From Solirubrobacter phytolaccae (GTDB lineage: Bacteria > Actinomycetota > Thermoleophilia > Solirubrobacterales > Solirubrobacteraceae): a stretch of DNA of 64,000 nucleotides. Positions within the stretch are counted from its first letter, which is position 1; each line of letters begins with the position of its first letter. A program made the position numbers and the translations under genes. The stretch spans positions 52,653 to 116,652 of the forward strand of contig NZ_JAPDDP010000017.1 of NCBI RefSeq assembly GCF_027587195.1, written 5' to 3'. Positions 47,578-56,320 of this stretch are shown piece by piece. The notes beneath the pieces are model-generated. The model was not told the origin of the DNA, did no database searches, and saw nothing but the letters and a program-made list of their open reading frames with translations.

Positions 47578-47598
47578 CATGACTGACAGAACGTCATG
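47578..47598. promoter_or_regulatory. Inverted repeat over the pucR start
   Basis: CATGAC (47578-47583) and GTCATG (47593-47598) are separated by nine bases and cover the regulator's ATG. The repeat lies between the divergent potA and pucR genes. It is a weak candidate for an autoregulatory site. Confidence 0.3.
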
Positions 47599-49212
47599 TT
47601 GAGCCTCGCCGACGTGCTCGAACTGCCGGTGGTCCGGCGTGCGCTCCCCGAGGTCGTGGTGGGCGATACCGCTCTGGACCGCCAGATCCGCTGGGCGCAC
47701 GTGATCGAGATGCCCCAACCTGACGATCTGTTGAAGGGCGGCGAGCTCGTCCTGACGACGGGACTCGGCCCGGCGACCGATCCCGCGCACCAGACCGCGT
47801 GGACGCGCTCGCTGGTCGAGCAGGGCGTGGCCGCGCTGGCCGTGGAGCTCGGGTCGACGTGGCGCGACGTCCCGCCGGCCGTCGTCGCGGGCTGCGCGCG
47901 GGCGGGCGTGCCGGTGATCGCGTTCCACCGCCCGGTGCGGTTCATCGAGATCACCGAGGCCGTCCACGCCGCGGTCATAAACGCCCAGTACGCGCTGCTC
48001 GCGCGCGGGGAGGAGATCCACCGGCGCTTCACCGAGCTGATCCTGCGCGGGCGCGGCGTGCCCGAGATCCTCGCCGAGCTGTGCCTGGCGGTCGGGAACC
48101 CGGTCGTCCTCGAGGACGCGGGCGGGGCGCTGGTCTACTACGTCTCCGGGCCCCCGGGCGACGATCTCGCGCTGAGCGCCTGGACGGACGTGCACCGCGC
48201 CGAGGACCGCGGCGAGGTGGCCGAGGGCGTCTTCAGCGCCGACGTCCGGCTACTCGACTCGAGCTGGGGACGCCTGATGGCGCTCTCGCTCGAGAACCGG
48301 CTGGACGACTTCGACCGCGTCGCGGTGGAGCGCGCGGCGCTGGCCGTTGCCATCGATCTGCTCTCCCAGCAGCACGACGAGCAGCTCCGAGCCCGCTCGC
48401 GCGGCGCGTTCCTCTCCGAGCTCGCGGACGGCCGCGTGGAGGAGGCCGACGCGCGGCGTCGCGCGGACGCTCTGGGCTTCCCGGGCACGGGTCGCGGTGC
48501 GCTGCTGCCGCTGGTCGCCGCGTGGCGGCGCCCGGCATACACACGGGGCCGCTCGGACGGGGCGGACGGCGTCACCTGGACCCGGCTCGCCGGTGACCTG
48601 CGCGGCGCGCTCGCCTCGACCGGCCTCGCGGTCCTGCTCGGCCCGCGTGACGTGGACCTGCTCGTGCTGCTGGCGCTCGGCTCGCGCGAGTACGATGAGG
48701 CGCTCGTCGAGCACGTCGCCCATCTCTTCCACGGTGCGCTGGACCGGCATGGGCTCGGGCCTTCCGACGCCGCGCTCGCCGTCGGCGCGCCCGCGGACAC
48801 CTGGACGGCGGCTGGCCAGGGGCTACGGCGCGTGCGGCGCTCGGCGGGAGCGGCCACGGCGCTGGACGTGCGGCGCTGGTACGACGCGCGGCGGCCCGGC
48901 GTCACCGACCTCCTGCACGAGCTGCGGGACACGCCCGAGCTCGAGGTGTTCGTCGAGGAGCAGCTGGGGCCGCTGATCGGGGACGGGGCGCCGCGAACGC
49001 GCGTGCTGCTGGAAACTTTGGAGGCCTACCTGGCCGCGGGTGGGAGGAAGGCCGAGGCGGCGCGAGCGTTGCACCTGGAGCGGCAGTCGCTCTATCTGCG
49101 GCTGCGGCGGATCGAGGAGGCGCTCGGGGTGTCCTTAGAGGACGAGGACGTGGTGCTCGGGCTGCACCTGGCCGTGCGGGCGCGGCGATTCAGGCGTGGG
49201 GGGGCGCGGTAG
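47596..49212 (+). CDS. PucR-family transcriptional regulator
   Basis: This 538-residue regulator has an N-terminal PucR ligand domain (LADVLELPVVRRALPEVVVG, to about 125), a central GGDEF-like region without GGDEF, and a C-terminal HTH_30 (AGGRKAEAARALHLERQSLYLRLRRIEEALGVSL, about 475-515). Relatives control purine, amino-acid or polyamine use. Divergence from the pot operon, and the aminotransferase and oxidase downstream, make this locus its likely target. Confidence 0.9.
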   Translation: MLSLADVLELPVVRRALPEVVVGDTALDRQIRWAHVIEMPQPDDLLKGGELVLTTGLGPATDPAHQTAWTRSLVEQGVAALAVELGSTWRDVPPAVVAGCARAGVPVIAFHRPVRFIEITEAVHAAVINAQYALLARGEEIHRRFTELILRGRGVPEILAELCLAVGNPVVLEDAGGALVYYVSGPPGDDLALSAWTDVHRAEDRGEVAEGVFSADVRLLDSSWGRLMALSLENRLDDFDRVAVERAALAVAIDLLSQQHDEQLRARSRGAFLSELADGRVEEADARRRADALGFPGTGRGALLPLVAAWRRPAYTRGRSDGADGVTWTRLAGDLRGALASTGLAVLLGPRDVDLLVLLALGSREYDEALVEHVAHLFHGALDRHGLGPSDAALAVGAPADTWTAAGQGLRRVRRSAGAATALDVRRWYDARRPGVTDLLHELRDTPELEVFVEEQLGPLIGDGAPRTRVLLETLEAYLAAGGRKAEAARALHLERQSLYLRLRRIEEALGVSLEDEDVVLGLHLAVRARRFRRGGAR

Positions 49213-49310
49213 GCACCTCGGTTGGCGCGCCTCGGGTTGTGAGCGCGTCGTTCAACGGCCATCGAGGGCGAAGGGGAGGAGCGGTCGTGGTTGCTTTGGT
49301 CCGCTCCACG

Positions 49311-49428
49311 TCCGGTCGACCAAGATCGCGCACGACCGCGCTCCGAGGAAAGGGGGTGTGGTCACAAACTCCCGCATAGCGGGAGTTTCGGGACACACCC
49401 CCTTCCCAGCACGCGTTCGTCGACCGGA
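49311..49428. repeat. 118-bp nested palindromic element
   Basis: Three inverted repeats are nested. The outer is TCCGGTCGAC (49311-49320) with GTCGACCGGA (49419-49428). The middle is AAGGGGGTGTG (49350-49360) with CACACCCCCTT (49394-49404). The inner is AAACTCCCGC (49366-49375) with GCGGGAGTTT (49379-49388), loop ATA. All are perfect. It fills half of the 250-base gap between pucR and a convergent gene. It may be a terminator, a structured RNA or a small non-autonomous mobile element. Confidence 0.7.
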
Positions 49429-49462
49429 AATCGATCACGCCGAGCCCAAACGGAACGGCGTC

Positions 49463-49918
49463 TTAGATCAGTGCCCCGCCACCATCATCGAGAGGCGTCG
49501 TCGGCTTCGTCGACGGCCGCGGACCGGCGAGGATGAAGCCACGCGGCCAGCCGTTCCCACGCGTGACCGTGCGCCGCGTGAACGTCTTGGCACTCAGCTC
49601 GGTGATCTCGATCGCGTCGTCGGAGAGCACGTCCTCGACGAAGGCGACGCGGTCGCCGCCGAACGAGGCGATCGCGCCGATCGCGGGCGTCGGGTTGAGC
49701 GGCTTGCCGGCCCAGGAGCCGGGCTTGACGTCGGTGGCGTAGAGCTTGCTCACGCGGTAGGCGACCCATGACGGGCCGTACGCGCACGGCGCTTTGCAGT
49801 TGAAGCCGTAGAGCGAGGCGGCCTTTTGCGGCCCCGTCTCTTCCTTGACGTCGGGCCAGGTGAGCAGCAGCGTGGCGCCGACGGCGGCGAGCACGGCAAG
49901 AGCGATCCATCGCGTCAC
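49463..49918 (-). CDS. Exported CHAP-like protein with altered active site
   Basis: This 151-residue protein has an N-terminal signal or anchor helix (WIALAVLAAVGATLLLTW). The rest resembles a CHAP peptidoglycan amidase: CAYGPSWVAYRV near residue 45 in place of the catalytic-Cys helix, then TPAIGAIASFGGDRVAFVEDV. The His expected in the GHVAxVE strand is replaced by Arg. If the assignment is right, it binds the wall without cleaving, or is not an enzyme. The C-terminal tail is Pro/Gly-rich. Confidence 0.55.
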   Translation of the reverse strand: MTRWIALAVLAAVGATLLLTWPDVKEETGPQKAASLYGFNCKAPCAYGPSWVAYRVSKLYATDVKPGSWAGKPLNPTPAIGAIASFGGDRVAFVEDVLSDDAIEITELSAKTFTRRTVTRGNGWPRGFILAGPRPSTKPTTPLDDGGGALI

Positions 49919-50048
49919 TGGGTCAAATGGTGCGCGTTCGTCGGAAAAGCGACAAGCGGCCTTTTCGTCCAGCTTGACGGAGTGTCGGCCGCAGTCTGCG
50001 GAAATGCGACGCTCCGCCTATTGCCTCGTTCGCCGATCCAGGGCGAGC

Positions 50049-51455
50049 ATGTCGTGCATGACTGTGCCCGACATGGTGGGAACCGACTCGCTGCAGGAGC
50101 AGGCACACCGGCACCTGCTGATGCACTTCACCCGCAACGGCGCGTTCGGGCCGGGCGGGAAGCCGCTGCTGGTGCTCGAGCGCGGTGAAGGCTCCTACGT
50201 GTTCGACACCGAGGGCAACCGGTACTTCGACGGGCTGAGCTCGCTGTTCTGCTGCCAGATCGGCTACTCGTACGGCGAGGAGATGGCGGCGGTGGCGTCG
50301 GCGCAGATGTCGACGCTCGCGTTCAACACGAACTGGGCGACTGCGCACCCGCCGTCGATCAAGCTCGCCGCCGCGCTCGCCGAGCGCGCACCCGGCGACC
50401 TGAACCGCGTGTTCTTCACCAACGGCGGCTCGGAGTCGGTCGAGGCCGCCTGGAAGATCGTTCGCCAGCACTACCTCGCCAAGGGCGAGCCGCAGCGCGT
50501 GAAGGCGATCGCGCGCGAGATCGCCTACCACGGCGTCACGCTCGGCGCGCTGAGCTTCACCGGCGTGCGGCCGATGAAGGAGCCGTTCGGCGCCGCGCCG
50601 ATCCCGGTCACGCGGATCGCCAACACGAACCGCTACCGCGATCCGGAAGGGCACGACGAGGCCGCGTTCTGCCAGCGCCTGCTCGACGACGCCGAGCGCA
50701 CGATCATCGAGGCCGACCCGCAGACGGTGGCGATGCTGATCGCCGAGCCCGTCCAGAACGCCGGCGGCTGCCTCGTCCCGCCCGAGGGCTACTGGCCCGG
50801 GCTGCGCGCGCTGTGTGACAAGTACGGGATCGCGCTCGTCGCCGACGAGGTGATCACGGGGTTCGGTCGCATCGGCGAGTGGTTCGCCTCCTCGCGCTAC
50901 GGCGTCGCGCCGGACCTGATCACGTGCGCGAAGGGCATCACGTCCGCCTACGCGCCGATGGGCGCGGTGCTGGTGAGCGACAAGATCGCCGAGCCGCTCT
51001 ACGAGGACGGCCGGATGCTCATGCACGGGATCACGTTCGCCGGCCATCCGGTCGCGAGCGCGATCGCGCTGCGGAACATCGAGATCTTCGAGCGCGACGG
51101 CGTGCTCGAGAACGTCCGCGAGCTCGAGCCGTACATCGGCGAGCTGCTGAACGGCATCAAGGAGCGCGTCCCGATGGTCGCCGACGTGCGCGGCGCCGGC
51201 TTCTTCTGGGCGCTGGAGCTCGTGCGCGACGCCGAGGAGTCCCGCTTCAGCGCGGAGGAGCGCGAGAAGCTGCTGCGCGGCTTCCTCGCCGGCCGGCTGC
51301 TCGAGGAGGGCCTGATCGCCCGCCCGGACGACCGCGGCGACGCCGTCCTGCACCTCGCCCCGCCCCTCACCGCCAGCCGTGAAGAGCTCGAGGAGATGGC
51401 GGCCAAGACGGAGGCCGTGCTGGCCGACGCCTCGCAGCGCTTCTACGAGGGATAG
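50049..51455 (+). CDS. Class III aminotransferase (putrescine/GABA type)
   Basis: This 468-residue PLP enzyme is an omega-aminotransferase. Features are RYFDGLSSLFCCQIGYSYG, NGGSESVEAAWK, AYHGVTLGALS, AEPVQNAGG, ADEVITGFGRIGEWFA, the PLP Lys in TCAKGITSAYAPMG (near 297), and HGITFAGHPV. Together with potADBC and an FAD oxidase it probably breaks down a polyamine or similar amine, using pyruvate or 2-oxoglutarate as acceptor. Starts at 50058 and 50073 are also possible; 50049 has AGGGCGAG upstream. Confidence 0.88.
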   Translation: MSCMTVPDMVGTDSLQEQAHRHLLMHFTRNGAFGPGGKPLLVLERGEGSYVFDTEGNRYFDGLSSLFCCQIGYSYGEEMAAVASAQMSTLAFNTNWATAHPPSIKLAAALAERAPGDLNRVFFTNGGSESVEAAWKIVRQHYLAKGEPQRVKAIAREIAYHGVTLGALSFTGVRPMKEPFGAAPIPVTRIANTNRYRDPEGHDEAAFCQRLLDDAERTIIEADPQTVAMLIAEPVQNAGGCLVPPEGYWPGLRALCDKYGIALVADEVITGFGRIGEWFASSRYGVAPDLITCAKGITSAYAPMGAVLVSDKIAEPLYEDGRMLMHGITFAGHPVASAIALRNIEIFERDGVLENVRELEPYIGELLNGIKERVPMVADVRGAGFFWALELVRDAEESRFSAEEREKLLRGFLAGRLLEEGLIARPDDRGDAVLHLAPPLTASREELEEMAAKTEAVLADASQRFYEG

Positions 51456-52817
51456 ATGGTTCATACGGCCCACGGGTACTGGCTCGCCGAAGCCGGCCCG
51501 GTCACGCCCGCGCCGGCGCTCGAGGAGGAGGCGAGCGCCGATGTCGTGATCATCGGCGGCGGCTACACCGGGATGTGGACGGCGTGGCAGCTGCGCGAGC
51601 GCGGCGCGTCCGTGCTGCTGCTCGAGGGCGAGCTGTGCGGGCACGGGCCGAGCGGCCGCAACGGCGGCTTCTGCGAGACGCTGTGGACGCACTTGCCCTC
51701 GCTGGTGGAGCGCTTCGGCCGTGAGCGGGCGCTCGAGCTGTGCCTCGCGTCGGGAGAGAGCGTGCGCTCGATCGGCGCCTGGTGTGAGGAGGAGGGCGTC
51801 GACGCCTGGTTCACGCCGGGCGGCTACGTGATGGCGTCGACGGCGCCCGCGCACGACGCGGTGCTGGACGAGATCCTCGCCGCCGCGCCGGGCGACCGCG
51901 TACGGCCGCTGAGTGCCGAGGAGACCCGGGCCCGCTGCGACTCGCCGCGCTTCCGGCGCGGCCTGCTGGTCGCCGACGACGCGACCGTCCAGCCCGCGCG
52001 GCTCGCGCTGGGTCTGCGGGCCAAGCTCCTCGACGTGATCCGCGAGCGCTCGCGGGTGACCGCGGTGCGGTCGGGGCCGCGCGAGGTCGTGGTCGAGACC
52101 GCGAGCGGCGGTCGCGTCCGCGCCGGCGCGGCGGTGCTGGCCATGAACGCGGCCACGCGCGGCGTCCCTCCGCTCCGCCATCGGCTGAGCGTGACCTCCT
52201 CCCACATCGTCCTCACCGAGCCCGTCCCGGACGTGATCGAAGACCTCGGCTGGACCGGCGGCGAGTGCATCACCGACGCTCGCACGTTCGTGCACTACTT
52301 CCGCACGACGCGCGACGGCCGGATCGCGTTCGGCTGGGGTGGAGGACGCCTCGCGGCCGGGGCACGCCTGCACGGCAAGGTCGAGGTCGACCCGGAGGTC
52401 GCGACCGAGACCCACGCCCACCTCGTCGACATGTTCCCGCAGATCGAAGGCCGCGCGATCACCCACGCCTGGGGCGGCCCGATCGACGTCTCCCCGAGCC
52501 ACCTCCCGCAGATCGGGACCCTGGACGACGGCCCGGTGCACTACGCGTTCGGCTTCACCGGCAACGGCGTCGGCCCCTCGCACCTGGCCGGCCGCGCGCT
52601 CGCGGCGCTGGCGAGCGGCGAGTCCACGGACCTCGCGGTGACCGATCCGAACCCCGTCCGCGTGCCGGGCGAGCCGCTCGCGATCACCGGTGGAACGCTC
52701 GTACGCCGCGCCTTTTTACGTAAGGAACGCCTTGAAGAAGCGGGCGCGCGTGTTGACCTGGTCACCCGCGCGGCGGTCGCCGCCCCACGCGCGCTGGGCA
52801 TGCACGTGGCTCGTTAG
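51456..52817 (+). CDS. FAD-dependent amine oxidoreductase (DAO/PuuB-like)
   Basis: This 453-residue flavoprotein has the dinucleotide motif DVVIIGGGYTGMWTAWQLRERG (about 29-50), GPSGRNGGFC for flavin contact, and C-terminal HAWGGPIDVSPSHLPQIG and GFTGNGVGPSHLAGR. This is the pattern of gamma-glutamylputrescine oxidase and relatives. It starts immediately after the aminotransferase stop (no gap). A Glu/Arg-rich C-terminal tail follows the fold. No glutamate-putrescine ligase is in the window. Confidence 0.88.
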   Translation: MVHTAHGYWLAEAGPVTPAPALEEEASADVVIIGGGYTGMWTAWQLRERGASVLLLEGELCGHGPSGRNGGFCETLWTHLPSLVERFGRERALELCLASGESVRSIGAWCEEEGVDAWFTPGGYVMASTAPAHDAVLDEILAAAPGDRVRPLSAEETRARCDSPRFRRGLLVADDATVQPARLALGLRAKLLDVIRERSRVTAVRSGPREVVVETASGGRVRAGAAVLAMNAATRGVPPLRHRLSVTSSHIVLTEPVPDVIEDLGWTGGECITDARTFVHYFRTTRDGRIAFGWGGGRLAAGARLHGKVEVDPEVATETHAHLVDMFPQIEGRAITHAWGGPIDVSPSHLPQIGTLDDGPVHYAFGFTGNGVGPSHLAGRALAALASGESTDLAVTDPNPVRVPGEPLAITGGTLVRRAFLRKERLEEAGARVDLVTRAAVAAPRALGMHVAR

Positions 52818-53065
52818 AGCAGGTACACGAGGCCCAGCGCGGCGAAGAACACCGCCGCGCCGATCATCACCGCGCCCGACAGCCGCGTCGACCGGTCGTC
52901 GGAGCGCCGGTAGATCGGGCCCGCCACCAACAGGAGGATGCCGGCACCGACGAGGCACGCGCCGGCGGCCTCCTCGTGGTCGGTGAACAGCAGCGCCACG
53001 AAGGCCGCGAGCAGCACCCACGCCACGAACCCGAGTGCCTTCGCCGCCGCCTGCACGGCTGTCAC
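52814..53065 (-). CDS. Small three-helix membrane protein
   Basis: This is a hydrophobic protein of 83 residues with three membrane helices (about 5-27, 32-48, 60-82) and a basic cytoplasmic loop (YRRSDDRSTR). The function is unknown. GTG 53065 has GGGCGG upstream. ATG 53077 and ATG 53083 are alternatives and would overlap the divergent gene's start at CATG 53075-53078. The stop overlaps the oxidase stop. Confidence 0.6.
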   Translation of the reverse strand: MTAVQAAAKALGFVAWVLLAAFVALLFTDHEEAAGACLVGAGILLLVAGPIYRRSDDRSTRLSGAVMIGAAVFFAALGLVYLL

Positions 53066-53075
53066 GCTACCGCCC

Positions 53076-53663
53076 ATGGTCATCGAGGATGCCACCGACG
53101 CCGCGATCGTCGCGGGGCTGGAGCAGCTCTCACGCGATCCCGAGGACTCCGGCACGTTCGTCGTCCTGGAGGGCGACGCCACCCGCAACTACTACGTGCA
53201 GTTCTCGCCGGTGGGCGAGCAGCTGCTGTGCGAGGCGGTCTCGAACGCGTTCCTCGACCCGGCCGACCAGCTCGGCGAGCGACAGCACGCCACGCTCGCC
53301 GCCGTCGGCTGGCATGCCCCCGAAGAAGGCGGGAACTGGACGTGCTGGTTCGCCCCCGGCCCGGCGGGCTACGCCGCGATCATTGCGCTCGTGCACCGCA
53401 CGTTCGCCGACGTCTGGGACGAGCCCCCCGAGGGCGCCCTCTTCGAGTACATGAGCGATCTGGACCAGGGCAACCAGTGGCTCACCGTGCAGCGGTTCGA
53501 CGCGCCGTTCGACCGCTTCCGCGTGTCCGTCACGGCCACGCCCGAGCACTTCGACGTCGACGTCCTGGAGGGGGCGGAGTCGCGCGAGCAGCGGGGCGTG
53601 CCGTTTCGCGCCGCCCACGCGAAGCTCACGGACTGGGCGTTCGGTCCACGCTCACAGCAGTAG
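53076..53663 (+). CDS. TY-Chap-like (secretion-chaperone fold) protein
   Basis: This 195-residue acidic soluble protein has the order of elements seen in the actinobacterial TY-Chap family: FVVLEGDATRNYYVQFSPVGEQLLCEAVSNAFLDP near residues 28-66, then a GWHAPEEGGNWTCWF segment, and a C-terminal helix. The fold resembles type III secretion chaperones, although no such system is present here. The function is unknown, and the assignment is from pattern only. Confidence 0.6.
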   Translation: MVIEDATDAAIVAGLEQLSRDPEDSGTFVVLEGDATRNYYVQFSPVGEQLLCEAVSNAFLDPADQLGERQHATLAAVGWHAPEEGGNWTCWFAPGPAGYAAIIALVHRTFADVWDEPPEGALFEYMSDLDQGNQWLTVQRFDAPFDRFRVSVTATPEHFDVDVLEGAESREQRGVPFRAAHAKLTDWAFGPRSQQ

Positions 53664-53798
53664 CGCGAGCCCGTAGCAAGCGGCACCGCCGAGAGCGGTG
53701 CCGAGCGCCATGCCGACCGTGCCCGCCCACTGCGGGAGGTCCTGGCGACGACGACGGGGAGAGGGGGAGATCGCGGCCACGGCGCGGGGGATACCCAC
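53652..53798 (-). CDS. Possible 48-residue single-helix membrane protein
   Basis: A short reading frame gives a basic N-terminus (SPSPRRRRQDLPQ) followed by one membrane helix (WAGTVGMALGTALGGAACYG, then LALLL). Start GTG 53798, or GTG 53780 for 42 residues. The sequence is well formed for a tail-like membrane peptide. It fills the gap between two genes and overlaps the TY-Chap gene's end by 12 bases. Confidence 0.4.
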   Translation of the reverse strand: MGIPRAVAAISPSPRRRRQDLPQWAGTVGMALGTALGGAACYGLALLL

Positions 53799-53819
53799 GA
53801 TCCGTAGCGTTCAGGCGCG

Positions 53820-54668
53820 ATGGACATCGAACTGATCGGCGTCCCCTTCGACGGGTACGGGCGCCCCGGGAACCAGGCCCGCGCGGCCGCGGCGTTGCGC
53901 GCAGCCGGCCTGCAGGCGGCGCTCGGCGCACACGACGGCGGCGACGTCGAGCTGCCGCCCGGCGACCCGACCCGCGGGCCCCGCACCGGGCTGGTCAACG
54001 AGGGCGCGCTGCTGGTGATGGCCGAGCGGCTCGGGGAACGCCTGCGGGCGACGTCGCGGTTTCCGGTCGTCGTCGGCGGCGACTGCTCCGTCCTGCTGGG
54101 GATCATCCCCGCGCTCGCCCCGGTCGGGCTGCTGTGCGTGGACGGCCACGAGGACACGATGCCGCTCGACGTGTCCGAGGACGGCGAGGCCGCCAACACC
54201 GAGATCGGCCTGCTGCTGGGGCTGACCGGTCGGCTGCTGCCCGTCGAGCTGCGCGACCGCTTCGCCGTGCTCGACCGGAACGCGCTGGCGATGATCGGTC
54301 CGCGCGACGATCGCTGGCGGGCGCGCTTCAACGTCGGGTCGCTCGCCGGCCACGGGGTCTGGGCGCGCGCCCTGCCCGACATCACCGATGCCACGGGGGC
54401 CGAGGCCGTCGCTCACGTCGGCAGGCCGTGGTGGCTGCACGTGGACCTCGACGTGCTCGACCCGGCCGACTTCCCGGCACAGGGCGTCCCCGGCGACGAC
54501 GGCACCTCCGGCGGCCTCACATGGGACCGCCTCACCGCGCTGCTCGCTGCTGCGGTCGGAGCCGGGGGCTGCGTGGGGATGAGCTTCGTGATCTACGACC
54601 CGGACCAGGACCCGACCGGCCTGGACGCCCGCCGGATCGTGCGGCTGATCGCCGACGTCATCGACTAG
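53820..54668 (+). CDS. Arginase/agmatinase-family protein with a Cys in the first metal motif
   Basis: This 282-residue ureohydrolase-family protein keeps VDGHEDT (Asp, His, Asp) and HVDLDVLDPADFPA (Asp, Asp) for the two-manganese site. In the first motif GGDHS it has GGDCS (near residue 88), so one His ligand is replaced by Cys. Candidate substrates are arginine, agmatine, guanidinobutyrate or formiminoglutamate, and I cannot choose among them. The polyamine locus nearby is suggestive only. Its stop overlaps that of SulP (CTAG). Confidence 0.8.
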   Translation: MDIELIGVPFDGYGRPGNQARAAAALRAAGLQAALGAHDGGDVELPPGDPTRGPRTGLVNEGALLVMAERLGERLRATSRFPVVVGGDCSVLLGIIPALAPVGLLCVDGHEDTMPLDVSEDGEAANTEIGLLLGLTGRLLPVELRDRFAVLDRNALAMIGPRDDRWRARFNVGSLAGHGVWARALPDITDATGAEAVAHVGRPWWLHVDLDVLDPADFPAQGVPGDDGTSGGLTWDRLTALLAAAVGAGGCVGMSFVIYDPDQDPTGLDARRIVRLIADVID

Positions 54669-56320
54669 AGCGGAGCGGCCGCTGCGCCCTCGACGCTGCG
54701 CACATGCCGGCGCGCGTGGACGAGCGCGTCGGCGAGGGTCGGGAGCAAGTGGTTCTCGTGCGCCAGGCGGCCGATCACGCCGACGTGCTCGATCAACGGC
54801 TGGTGCTGGGGGCGGACCGACGTGAGCAGCACGGTGATGCCGCGGCGTTCGAGGTGGGCGATCAGGTCGCTGAGCGCCTGCGCCCCGGTGCTGTCGATGA
54901 TGCGCAGGCGCCCGAGCCGCAGGATCACGACCTCTACGTCGCTCACGTCCGCGAGCTCGAGCAGGAAGCGCTCGGCGGCCCCGAAGAACAGCGCGCCGTC
55001 GAGGCGGTAGGCGACGATGTGCTCGTGGAGCAGCGCGTGCTCCAGCGCCGGGTCGACGTCGACGGACTCGATCGGCTCGCGTTCGAAGGACGTGCTGTCG
55101 GCGACCGCGATCAGCGCCAGCAGCGATGCGAGCCCGACGCCCACGCCGACGGCGAGCACGAGGTCGAACGCGACGGTGACGAACGCCGTGGCGACGACGA
55201 GCAGCGCGTCGCCTCGGGTCGAGCGGACCAGGTGGGCGATCGTGCCGAACTCGATCATCCGCACGGCCGTGACCATCAGGACGCCGGCCAGCGCGGCGAG
55301 CGGAATCCGCTCGAGCGTCGAGGCGAGCGCGACCATCGAGGCGGCCAGCACGACGCCGTGGATGACGGTCGCGGCGCGGGTGCGCGCTCCCGCCCGCACG
55401 TTGACGGCGGTCCGGGCGATCGCGCCGGTCGCCGGCATGCCACCGAAGAACGCGACCGACACGTTCGCCAGACCCTGGCCGAAGAGCTCGCGGTCCGGGT
55501 CGTGCGGGTCGCCGTCGGCCATGCCGTCGGCGACCTTCGCGGACAGCAGGCTCTCGATCGCGCCCAGCGCGGCCACGGCCAACGCGGCCGAGAGCAGCTT
55601 CGGCAGGTCGCCCGCCGCGAGCTCCGGCAGCTCGGGGAGGGGGAGCCCCGACGGGATCTCCCCGATCCGGGCGACCGAGAGGCCGGCGCCCTCGGCGACC
55701 AGGGTGGCGACGCCCACGGCGACGAGCGCGGCGGGCAGCGAGCGGTGGACGCGCGGGAGCACGCTCATCAGGCCCGCCACCAGCGCCGCGATCGCGAGCG
55801 CGTGCCATTGGGCGGGCGCCCAGTCGGCGATCGCGCGCACAGCAACCGTGGCCGTGTTCTCGCCGTCCGGCGTGGCGACGCCGAGCGCGGGCGGCACCTG
55901 CTGAAGGAAGATCAGCACGGCGATGCCGAGCGTGAAGCCCTCCACGACGGGCCAGGGGAGCACGCCGGCGTAGCGGCCGAGCCGGGCGGCGCCGGCCACG
56001 ACCAGGATGAGCCCCGCCAGCAGCGCCACGACCACGACCCCGCCGGGGCCGACGGACGCGACCACCGGCACCAGCACGACGGTCATCGCCCCGGTCGGGC
56101 CGCTGACCTGCACGCGGGAGCCCCCGAACACGCCGGCCACGATCCCCGCGACGACCGCCGTGACCAGTCCCGCCTCGGCGCCCAGCCCCGAGGCGACGCC
56201 GAAGGCGAGCGCGAGCGGAAGCGCGACGACGGCGACGGTGACGCCGGCCAGCACCTCGCCGGCCCATCCGCGTCGGAGTCCCTCGTAGTCGGCTCGCCGT
56301 GGGAGCAGGGACCCGATCAC
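54665..56320 (-). CDS. SulP-family anion transporter with STAS domain
   Basis: This 551-residue transporter has 12 to 14 membrane helices (signature SGPTGAMTVVLVPV, FGGMPATGAIARTAVNVRAGARTR) and a C-terminal cytoplasmic STAS domain (about 430-535; LRIIDSTGAQALSDLIAHLERRG). The family carries sulfate, bicarbonate or other anions across the inner membrane, and the substrate here is open. GTG 56320 overlaps the ArsR stop, so the repressor and transporter form one operon. Confidence 0.93.
   Translation of the reverse strand: MIGSLLPRRADYEGLRRGWAGEVLAGVTVAVVALPLALAFGVASGLGAEAGLVTAVVAGIVAGVFGGSRVQVSGPTGAMTVVLVPVVASVGPGGVVVVALLAGLILVVAGAARLGRYAGVLPWPVVEGFTLGIAVLIFLQQVPPALGVATPDGENTATVAVRAIADWAPAQWHALAIAALVAGLMSVLPRVHRSLPAALVAVGVATLVAEGAGLSVARIGEIPSGLPLPELPELAAGDLPKLLSAALAVAALGAIESLLSAKVADGMADGDPHDPDRELFGQGLANVSVAFFGGMPATGAIARTAVNVRAGARTRAATVIHGVVLAASMVALASTLERIPLAALAGVLMVTAVRMIEFGTIAHLVRSTRGDALLVVATAFVTVAFDLVLAVGVGVGLASLLALIAVADSTSFEREPIESVDVDPALEHALLHEHIVAYRLDGALFFGAAERFLLELADVSDVEVVILRLGRLRIIDSTGAQALSDLIAHLERRGITVLLTSVRPQHQPLIEHVGVIGRLAHENHLLPTLADALVHARRHVRSVEGAAAAPL

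Noticed and set aside
49923..52583. 886-codon minus-strand frame opposite the aminotransferase and oxidase
   Set aside because: No family motif; the plus-strand genes are complete and well recognised.
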